Origin: a virus
Reading direction: 5' to 3' (one strand)
DNA: 52,543 bases
Virus record (IMG/VR): IMGVR_UViG_3300033145_003423
Location: 1-52,543 of that record
Shown here: piece by piece, positions 46,879 to 52,543 of the stretch
How positions within the stretch are numbered: position 1 is the stretch's first letter
Layout of the letters: each line of letters starts with the position of its first letter
Made by a program: the position numbers and the translations under genes
The notes under the pieces: generated by a model
Seen by the model: only the letters and a program-made list of their open reading frames with translations
Told to the model about the DNA's origin: nothing
The model's database searches: none

Positions 46879-46920
46879 CCAGCCCGCCGGAGCTTATCCG
46901 GCAGAGAGGGGAATGAAAAT

Positions 46921-47343
46921 ATGAGTAACTTTTTAAAAACAAAATATAGCAAAGCCCTAGAAATCATTGAGGAAACCGGAAAACTTAAAACGGAAACAAT
47001 AGACGATGGCGATATCGGATTTTTATGGACGGAAATCCAGAATGCAGGCTATGAAGTAGAACTCAGCTCCAGTACTGACTACCTGCTCTGCACCCCAAAG
47101 AAATTTACAGGGCCGTGGGAGCGGGAGGGATACTCAGTAGAAATGCGGGATTTTGATTACGACCTGAAGCAATTTGCAGTAATCGTACTGGGCAAAAAAG
47201 AACAGCTTATTATTCCCGGCAGCATCGAGAGCATGAACAGCATCATTGAGGACCTCAATAACGGCGAGGACGTCGACGGCTGGGAGGATGGCATGGGCAA
47301 CACCATTTATACCGACCCGGAATTTTTGGAGGATGCAGAATAA
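46921..47343 (+). CDS. Hypothetical protein
   Basis: A 140-residue acidic protein (TETIDDGDIGFLWTEIQNAG, PGSIESMNSIIEDLNNGEDV). It is likely an alpha/beta single-domain protein. GAGAGGGGAATGAAAAT precedes the ATG. It is not recognised. Confidence 0.6.
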   Translation: MSNFLKTKYSKALEIIEETGKLKTETIDDGDIGFLWTEIQNAGYEVELSSSTDYLLCTPKKFTGPWEREGYSVEMRDFDYDLKQFAVIVLGKKEQLIIPGSIESMNSIIEDLNNGEDVDGWEDGMGNTIYTDPEFLEDAE

Positions 47344-47416
47344 AACCACTTTTTAGCATACCTGGGGCTCCGGCCCCAAAGGAAGCCAACAACCGGCAGG
47401 AAAGGAGAGATATATA

Positions 47417-47608
47417 ATGGAGTATTGGAACAGTCTACTGTGCCAGCTCATCACAGGCCAACAGGACGACTTGAAGGCAATCATGTTAGAACAAATGTCC
47501 GACTACACAGCAGGAGAGATCGTTTTTGAAGAACTGACCATCGGAGAAATCGTTGGATGGTTGGTTGACAATCAAGCCGAAATTAAATCGGCTGGATTGA
47601 TTAAGTGA
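47417..47608 (+). CDS. 63-residue hypothetical protein
   Basis: AAGGAGAGATATATA precedes the ATG. It is acidic and helical (MEYWNSLLCQLITGQQDDLK, VFEELTIGEIVGWLVDNQAE). The function is unknown. Confidence 0.55.
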   Translation: MEYWNSLLCQLITGQQDDLKAIMLEQMSDYTAGEIVFEELTIGEIVGWLVDNQAEIKSAGLIK

Positions 47609-47711
47609 GCTATAGCCGTCCTGCGGACAGCCAAAAGGAAAACAACGGCGAATGAAGAAGATAGGGAATAGGACCGCCGGCACAGCCGACAGAAGGAATG
47701 GAGGGAAAATC

Positions 47712-47924
47712 ATGAATTACACAGTAGAAATTACTTTTGAGGGAATGACAACGGATGAAATAACGGGCTTGACAAAGGCACAAGCAATCAAAACCGCAAA
47801 AATTAAAGCAGCGGAATCAGGCGAAGAATATCAGGTATTTGTTAGCTTTTTCCGCCCATCGGATGGGCAGCGCGGATATTTAAACCGCGATGGCAATCAT
47901 GAGATTACGGGCACTGCATGGTAG
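47712..47924 (+). CDS. 70-residue hypothetical protein
   Basis: From the ATG at 47712 with AATGGAGGGAAAATC; a longer frame from 47652 covers an intercistronic hairpin and is unlikely. The product MNYTVEITFEGMTTDEITGL then TKAQAIKTAKIKAAESGEEY is a short alpha/beta protein. The function is unknown. Confidence 0.55.
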   Translation: MNYTVEITFEGMTTDEITGLTKAQAIKTAKIKAAESGEEYQVFVSFFRPSDGQRGYLNRDGNHEITGTAW

Positions 47925-47961
47925 CCGCACGTAGCCGCACTGACGAACTGTAAGACAGCGC

Positions 47962-47991
47962 ACGGGATAAGCGCAAATTACTTATCCCGTT
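47962..47991. terminator. Bidirectional terminator
   Basis: ACGGGATAAG (47962-47971) and CTTATCCCGT (47981-47990) form a perfect 10-bp stem, followed by TCTATTTTCTCTTTT on the plus strand. It overlaps the stop of the minus-strand RHH gene. It would end the first part of the right-hand operon. Confidence 0.75.
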
Positions 47992-48127
47992 CTATTTTCT
48001 CTTTTAAAGCTACAATAACATAATTGCTAAAACTTCTTATTTCCTTACTAGCAGCTATCTTACATTTATTGTGTAAATCTTTAGGAATGGTTATAAAAAC
48101 ACGAGTATTGTCCTCTGAAATAGCCAT
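47978..48127 (-). CDS. RHH (Arc/CopG-like) protein divergent from HNH gene
   Basis: A 49-residue protein (MAISEDNTRVFITIPKDLHN, KCKIAASKEIRSFSNYVIVA) with the ribbon-helix-helix pattern. It is similar in sequence and layout to the RHH gene of the TnpB element (41136-41279): MxISxxNTR, IPKxL, and SxSNYV are shared. AATGGAGGTGATTTTAT precedes the ATG. It probably represses itself and the divergent HNH gene. Confidence 0.75.
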   Translation of the reverse strand: MAISEDNTRVFITIPKDLHNKCKIAASKEIRSFSNYVIVALKEKIERDK

Positions 48128-48173
48128 ATAAAATCACCTCCATTAAGTAAGTGTAACATGAAAGAAATGTATA

Positions 48174-48202
48174 TTGCAATGGTGTTACGCTAGTGATATA
48201 AT
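48174..48202 (+). promoter_or_regulatory. Promoter of the HNH gene
   Basis: TTGCAA (48174-48179), a 17-base spacer and TATAAT (48197-48202). GTGTAAC (48151) and GTGTTAC (48182) around the minus-35 box are inversely related and could be the operator of the divergent RHH protein. Confidence 0.75.
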
Positions 48203-48223
48203 CATAAGCAGAGGTGATGCGAA

Positions 48224-48676
48224 ATGAATGCAAATCAAAAATGGCGCAAACAAAACCCCGAAAAGGTTAAAGCGCATTGGCAAGTAGAGGAAATGAAAAG
48301 GCGAGGTGAATTAACACCGCAACCGTGTGAAAAATGTGGCAGCACAGTAAGAATCCATGCTCATCATGACGATTATTCTAAACCAGCAGAAGTTAGGTGG
48401 TTATGCTCTAAATGCCATCGTCGGTTGCATGCATTACAGCAAGGGCAATATATAAACTCGAACATACCAGAAAAGCAAAAAGAATACTATCGTAGATATT
48501 ACAAGAAAGTTGTCGTCCGAAAATACCAGATTCCATTGGCACCTAAAAAAGAATTATTAGGCAATGCGGCACAAGAACTAAGGGAGCAAGGATTGTCTTA
48601 TAAAGAAATAGGTGAAAAAATAGGTGTTAGCAAGGGAACTGTTTATAAATGGTTAAATGACGTTAATTATAGTTAG
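48224..48676 (+). CDS. HNH-like endonuclease with C-terminal HTH
   Basis: A 150-residue protein. CEKCGSTVRIHAHHDDYSKP and VRWLCSKCHRRLHALQQG at residues 35-75 make a zinc-stabilised HNH motif as in phage homing endonucleases. The C-terminal 45 residues are a helix-turn-helix (ELREQGLSYKEIGEKIGVSK, GTVYKWLND), probably for DNA recognition. It has its own promoter and a divergent RHH gene. The pair interrupts the series of small genes and looks like an inserted mobile unit. Confidence 0.75.
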   Translation: MNANQKWRKQNPEKVKAHWQVEEMKRRGELTPQPCEKCGSTVRIHAHHDDYSKPAEVRWLCSKCHRRLHALQQGQYINSNIPEKQKEYYRRYYKKVVVRKYQIPLAPKKELLGNAAQELREQGLSYKEIGEKIGVSKGTVYKWLNDVNYS

Positions 48677-48754
48677 ACAGCGAAACCGGGGAAACCCGGT
48701 CGGCGGATGTAAACAACACCGGCTAGAGCCGGAGAAAAAAAGGAGGATAAATCA

Positions 48755-48979
48755 ATGAAAACTACTAGACAGGACATATTGGAAGAAACTCTGAAGAACT
48801 GCCACTCAGCGATGACACGCGGCGAAACTCAGGAATACACGGCCTCAGATGCAGATGGCGGCGCATTCTACACCATCACGCCTCAGCAGATGGCGAACTG
48901 GGACTACATCCGCGAAGAATGGGACCGGATGGATTTTCATCTCCTCGCAGGGGAAATCATGGAGAATTGCGGTTTTTAG
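48755..48979 (+). CDS. Hypothetical protein
   Basis: A 74-residue acidic protein (ILEETLKNCHSAMTRGETQE, FHLLAGEIMENCGF). AAAGGAGGATAAATCA precedes the ATG. It is not recognised. It follows the hairpin of the intercistronic series. Confidence 0.55.
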   Translation: MKTTRQDILEETLKNCHSAMTRGETQEYTASDADGGAFYTITPQQMANWDYIREEWDRMDFHLLAGEIMENCGF

Positions 48980-49045
48980 TTTTTAGTTTACCTGCCCCTT
49001 CGGGGGCGTAGGAAGCCGTAAAATCGGCAGAAAGGGGATAGAAAA

Positions 49046-49321
49046 ATGAAATTTGAGATATACGGACAGAGGTTTAGCGACGACGTTTTGGTGGCGGGGG
49101 AAAAAGAAGTCCCGAACCCTCAGTACGATGGGAAATGTATCCCGGTCATCAGTATCAGGAAGAATACCGGAGAGGTCATGGAAACCCGCCTGGAACCAGT
49201 CGATAGCGACTACTGGGCCAATGCTGATGTAGTTACTCACCCAGTTTATTCTTTCATCGTCCAGGAATTGGGCGGGGAAGAGAACATCACAGCGATGTTA
49301 GAGGTAATCATAGCCGACTAG
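49046..49321 (+). CDS. Hypothetical protein
   Basis: A 91-residue protein (MKFEIYGQRFSDDVLVAGEK, then TGEVMETRLEPVDSDYWANA). It is beta-rich. GAAAGGGGATAGAAAA precedes the ATG. It is not recognised. Confidence 0.55.
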   Translation: MKFEIYGQRFSDDVLVAGEKEVPNPQYDGKCIPVISIRKNTGEVMETRLEPVDSDYWANADVVTHPVYSFIVQELGGEENITAMLEVIIAD

Positions 49322-49377
49322 CGCCCCTTCGGGGGCGTAGGAATGGGTGGCGGCCTACACCGGAAGGAGTGGAGAAC

Positions 49378-49683
49378 ATGAAACTAAACATACTTTATAA
49401 AGGGTATGGAAACATACAGGCCCAAGCTGTTGGAACACCTGAAGAATTGGGAATGATTTTAGCCCGGGATATACAATCCCAGGCTAAAGGTCGAGTCCGG
49501 GAAGGCACGGTGGGATGGTATGCAAAAGAATACGCCCGCATCCTTCGTGAGGATGCAGAAAATCCCGCAAGCAATTGGATCACACTCGAAGGAGACGGAA
49601 TGCCCTTTGAAGTCGGAACCAATGCTGGGCAGTCAGTCAGCTATGAAGTTCCATTTATTATCTGCGATGTTATCGAAGAATAG
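49378..49683 (+). CDS. Hypothetical protein
   Basis: A 101-residue protein from the ATG at 49378, preferred over 49369 because of GGAAGGAGTGGAGAAC spacing. The sequence (MKLNILYKGYGNIQAQAVGT, WYAKEYARILREDAENPASN) is alpha/beta. The function is unknown. Confidence 0.55.
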   Translation: MKLNILYKGYGNIQAQAVGTPEELGMILARDIQSQAKGRVREGTVGWYAKEYARILREDAENPASNWITLEGDGMPFEVGTNAGQSVSYEVPFIICDVIEE

Positions 49684-49765
49684 TTTCCTGCTCCAGCCCA
49701 TCACGGTGGGCTGTATGGAGGGAATTGTAGACGACAGCCCGGGAGGGCAGGAGGAGGAAATAAAT

Positions 49766-49990
49766 TTGGATAAATTGATTGCAGAAATTGAACGCGTAGT
49801 AGTGACCCATCCAAATCTGCAGGATGGAGAAATCTACACAGAGGACAAATCGAATGGAATGCATGTATTGGCCAAGACCAAGGGCGGCAAATTTGAGTTC
49901 TTGCCGATTGGCATCCTAGCGCCGGAAGGATGGTACCCAGATGCACGGACGTATGCAACGTCAGCGGGCATCGATACCCGAAACTGGTAG
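49766..49990 (+). CDS. Hypothetical protein
   Basis: A 74-residue protein from a TTG at 49766 with GGAGGAGG 8 bases upstream. The frame is open upstream to 49520, but that part overlaps the preceding gene. It has MDKLIAEIERVVVTHPNLQD and FEFLPIGILAPEGWYPDART. The function is unknown. Confidence 0.55.
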   Translation: MDKLIAEIERVVVTHPNLQDGEIYTEDKSNGMHVLAKTKGGKFEFLPIGILAPEGWYPDARTYATSAGIDTRNW

Positions 49991-50056
49991 TCGCCACCTC
50001 TCAGGGCATTGTGTAGTGCCCTGGTGGGTGTGGATTACAGGAAGGGAGGAATGAAG

Positions 50057-50263
50057 ATGGCAACATGTAAAAACCAGTGTTGCAATTACTGGAACACTCC
50101 AGATTGTGCGCTGAAAAATGGGGAAGCGAAAGAGCTGGAAAAGAAATGCTGCCCAGCTCAGCAGGTCATATGCGATGGCATGCCCAGAATAGAATGGGCA
50201 TACTGTCCCGAATGCGACGAGTACCAGGCCGAGGGCGGTACATGCGAGGACTGCCCATTGTAG
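50057..50263 (+). CDS. Cysteine-rich hypothetical protein
   Basis: A 68-residue protein with eleven Cys residues (CKNQCCNYWNTPDC, KKCCPAQQVICDG, YCPECDEYQ, CEDCPL), so it probably binds metal. The ATG at 50057 has GGGAGG 7 bases upstream, better than 50051. The role is unknown. Confidence 0.55.
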   Translation: MATCKNQCCNYWNTPDCALKNGEAKELEKKCCPAQQVICDGMPRIEWAYCPECDEYQAEGGTCEDCPL

Positions 50264-50370
50264 ACAGCCAAGAGGCCGGGCCTCGACCGCCCGACCTCTC
50301 AGGAAATCCGGGGTAATTTGTATCTCAGTGAGTACATTTTACCTGAAAAAATGAAAGGGGTGTAAATTAA

Positions 50371-51624
50371 ATGCAGGTAACAACAGAGAGAGAATACATC
50401 TTAAACCTGGAAACCGGCAAAATCGAATTACATTTTGAAAAACAAGAATACCAGGCATTGCCGGAAGCCACTAAAAAGGAAATCAAAAGCGCTTTTATAT
50501 TTAGCGGTAAGCGGTCAGCCTGGGTAAGCAGGGCAAAAGAGCCTAATTTGTGGAGAGCGCACCGAATAGCAGCAAAATTAGGTTTTACTCAGGAACAGCG
50601 CACCGGCGAACGCCTCAGTTATGCAAAGCAGGTAGAACGCAAGGCAGAAAGAGCAGAAGCCCGCGCGGAAAGATACGAAGGGTACGCAGACAACGCCGAC
50701 AAACGGCGGGAGCACTTGCAGGCAGATTTTAACAAGCATCGCGGAGATATTGCTTTTGTGACTCAACCAAACATTAACAGCAACGGCGGGAGGGCCTTTA
50801 CCAACTATAGAAATAAGGTTATGAATCGGTATAGCAAAGGCTTTGAAGAATATCGCAAATCAGAATATTTCAAGGAGCGTGCGACAATTGCTCAGAACAC
50901 CGCAAACATGAAAAAATACCAGGACCGGGTATACCTGGACAATAGAATTCGGGAATGCGAAAAGAACCTTAAACAACTTACCGGGAACCTTGTTAGATAT
51001 GAAGAAATCCTGCACAGCCTGGAAAACGCTACAGATGATAGACCGAGCATTTACACCAATAACACCATCGAAGGCGTGCAAAAGTCTATAGAATACGTCC
51101 TGGAGCGCATGGAAACCGAAATAGATAAACAGGCATATATGGAAAACTGCCTTGATGAAATCGGCGGCATACAGTACAGCAAGGCAAACATTAAGCCGGG
51201 TTACATTGTGCAAATCAGAGGGAGCAGAGATTACCAGGTAATAAAAGCAAATCCTAAAACGGTTGACGCGCTACATATAGGCACAGGCATGACGTTGAAT
51301 TATAACTACTCAGAAATCCAGGATATTGTCAAAGCTGAAGAAGTGAAACCAAAAAACGAAACCGAGCAACACCCATACAAAGAAGGCGAGATTTTAGTAC
51401 ATTACAATTGCGGCGGCAATCGTGTAATTAGAGCCTATCAAGTTATCAAGCGCACAGCAAAAACTATACAGGTGCAGGAAGTAGAAATAGTTGATAATAT
51501 TCCTCAGCAGGGACAGTTTAAATCCGGGAGCAAGCCGCAACGTAAAAAACCAAGTATCAATAATTGGTCTGGAAATTGGGCAGTTTACGACGATGACTGG
51601 CAGCTATATAAATATACTGCATAG
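50371..51624 (+). CDS. DUF3560-domain protein
   Basis: A 417-residue protein. SGKRSAWVSRAKEPNLWRAH with RIAAKLGF at about 45-75 and the coiled region RAEARAERYEGYADNADKRR at about 93-112 are the DUF3560 signature, common in plasmids and integrative elements beside DNA-metabolism genes. The C-terminal part (275-400) is beta-rich (KPGYIVQIRGSRDYQVIKAN). The biochemical role is unknown. AAAGGGGTGTAAATTAA precedes the ATG. Confidence 0.8.
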   Translation: MQVTTEREYILNLETGKIELHFEKQEYQALPEATKKEIKSAFIFSGKRSAWVSRAKEPNLWRAHRIAAKLGFTQEQRTGERLSYAKQVERKAERAEARAERYEGYADNADKRREHLQADFNKHRGDIAFVTQPNINSNGGRAFTNYRNKVMNRYSKGFEEYRKSEYFKERATIAQNTANMKKYQDRVYLDNRIRECEKNLKQLTGNLVRYEEILHSLENATDDRPSIYTNNTIEGVQKSIEYVLERMETEIDKQAYMENCLDEIGGIQYSKANIKPGYIVQIRGSRDYQVIKANPKTVDALHIGTGMTLNYNYSEIQDIVKAEEVKPKNETEQHPYKEGEILVHYNCGGNRVIRAYQVIKRTAKTIQVQEVEIVDNIPQQGQFKSGSKPQRKKPSINNWSGNWAVYDDDWQLYKYTA

Positions 51625-51668
51625 ACAACGAGCGCCGGGGTTAATTCCCCGGCAGGAAGGAGTACAAC

Positions 51669-51866
51669 ATGAAAAAAAGCCTATACTCCATCTTCAGTAA
51701 TGCCCGAGAGATACAAAAAATCGTCGGTGAGCCCTACATTTACATGCTCACCAAATCGCCGGAAATAGAGCACACAGAGCTTACCCGGGATGACGAATTT
51801 AGAGTGCTAGACCTCGGGTGTAAAGTAGTCGACGAGGTAAAGATGTTGTTGGAAAGGGGGAATTGA
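51669..51866 (+). CDS. 65-residue hypothetical protein
   Basis: A charged protein (MKKSLYSIFSNAREIQKIVG, DDEFRVLDLGCKVVDEVKML). GGAAGGAGTACAAC precedes the ATG. Its stop overlaps the start of the recombinase gene (TTGA), indicating coupled expression. Confidence 0.55.
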   Translation: MKKSLYSIFSNAREIQKIVGEPYIYMLTKSPEIEHTELTRDDEFRVLDLGCKVVDEVKMLLERGN

Positions 51867-52543
51867 TTGTGCAAATAGACCTCAGTACACTAACCCCGGC
51901 GGAACTTCTGGAGCTGTCAAAAAAGGCGCAGGAGCTGGCCGGGGAGAAGCCGAAGAAGAAGCGAAGGAAACACGCCCTGCCTAAAGCTCTTAGCGGAGCT
52001 GATATGGAAAAAATGCTCTCAGTGCCCAACCTTAGCACCAAATCGGGCTTAAAAAACCGGGTGATGCTGGAGGTCATGCGCGGGGCAGGTTTGCGCGTGT
52101 CCGAAGTCTGCAATCTCACCCCAGCGGACGTGGATATGGAAGGCGGCGATATATTCGTGCAAAATGGCAAATTTTCACGAGACAGACACATCCCGATAGG
52201 GCCCGACCTGATTGAGTGGCTTCAGCGATGGAATGCCATTCGTCCAGAATCAGAATGGTTTTTCTGCACATTTCAGGGTGGACAATTAAACCAGAGGCAG
52301 ATTCGAAGCATGTGTTATCGCATCTCAAAAAAGGCTAATGTGTCCGTGCAGGACGGACATAAGAAAAAGCCTGTTAGTCCCCATTGTTTGCGACACACAT
52401 ACGCCACAAACCTGCTGGAATCGGGAGCAGTAAACCTGCCCGAATTGATGCTACTCATGGGGCACGAGGATTTAGGGACTACACAAATTTACTTGCACGT
52501 AAGCAACCCGGCGTTGGCAGCGAAGATTAAGGCGTTGGGATAG
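51863..52543 (+). CDS. Tyrosine recombinase / integrase
   Basis: A 226-residue tyrosine recombinase, short because the N-terminal arm-binding and core-binding domains are reduced. Catalytic residues: Arg in GAGLRVSEVCNLT at about 75-87, His and Arg in HCLRHTYATNLLESG at about 175-189, GH in LLMGHEDLGTT at about 199-209, and Tyr in IYLHVSN. The size is close to small XerC/D-like enzymes that resolve dimers or integrate without accessory arms. The TTG at 51863 and the GTG at 51869 are both possible starts. The stop codon is at the last base of the window. Confidence 0.88.
   Translation: MIVQIDLSTLTPAELLELSKKAQELAGEKPKKKRRKHALPKALSGADMEKMLSVPNLSTKSGLKNRVMLEVMRGAGLRVSEVCNLTPADVDMEGGDIFVQNGKFSRDRHIPIGPDLIEWLQRWNAIRPESEWFFCTFQGGQLNQRQIRSMCYRISKKANVSVQDGHKKKPVSPHCLRHTYATNLLESGAVNLPELMLLMGHEDLGTTQIYLHVSNPALAAKIKALG

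Larger units (their letters stand above)
46674..51668 (+). repeat. Series of GC-rich hairpins in intercistronic gaps
   Basis: Nearly every gap between the small genes contains a short GC-rich inverted repeat, usually just before the ribosome site. Examples: GGGGCTCCGGCCCC (about 47363), GTCCTGCGGAC (about 47619), GCCCCTTCGGGGGC (about 48995 and again at 49323), AGCCCATCACGGTGGGCT (about 49695), CAGGGCATTGTGTAGTGCCCTG-type stem (about 50002) and GCCGGGGTTAATTCCCCGGC (about 51634). Sequence differs but architecture is conserved, and T-runs are absent. Confidence 0.6.

Overview
The window reads as a nearly complete temperate, short-tailed (podovirus-like) phage or phage-plasmid of a low-GC Gram-positive anaerobe (Clostridia or Negativicutes type). 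The reasons are strong AGGAGG-type ribosome binding sites, frequent TTG/GTG starts, an LL-H-type holin, a DUF4373 protein, a scaffold with the usual Firmicutes phage N-terminus, and sigma-A-like promoters. No host chromosomal genes are visible. The window starts on a start codon and ends on an integrase stop codon.

Layout. (1) 1-10289, plus strand: early/DNA-metabolism operon of tightly packed, often overlapping genes (DUF4373 protein, cytosine methyltransferase, RuvC-like resolvase, many small zinc-ribbon or coiled-coil proteins, MazG-like and ASCH-like proteins, an ArpU-like regulator, SSB). (2) 10298-10329: bidirectional terminator where the early and late operons converge. (3) 10337-36733, minus strand: late operon, read from right to left as terminase large subunit, portal, zinc ribbon, scaffold, decoration and capsid proteins, tail-tube/adaptor proteins, three related tail-fibre genes, internal virion proteins including a 1540-residue ejection-type protein, and a holin/amidase/holin lysis cassette. 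(4) 36787-43972, minus strand: accessory block between the two terminase subunits (ATPase-only terminase paralog, tRNA-Gln, small overlapping genes, a TnpB insertion sequence, a winged-helix replication-type protein), ending with the small terminase. (5) 44246-45676, minus strand: truncated DUF4373 paralog, a GIY-YIG nuclease and a small gene. (6) 45844-52543, plus strand: two clear promoters drive a plasmid-like operon of small proteins, a DUF3560 protein and a tyrosine recombinase; a divergent RHH/HNH pair is embedded in it.

The most striking feature is the large terminase. It is broken into separate genes by a split intein: the N-terminal half ends in an intein N-segment, a free-standing HNH endonuclease follows, and the last gene is an intein C-segment joined to the terminase C-terminus. 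Splicing in trans would be needed to rebuild the nuclease active site. The same gene also has a frameshift inside its Walker A motif, and an ATPase-only paralog with an intact Walker A lies just upstream.

Other items of interest are a two-copy three-way-junction RNA element with covarying stems, an unexplained structured RNA next to tRNA-Gln, an ART-like domain in the ejection protein, and GC-rich hairpins in nearly every intercistronic gap of the right-hand operon. All assignments are from reading the sequence; no database search was possible.
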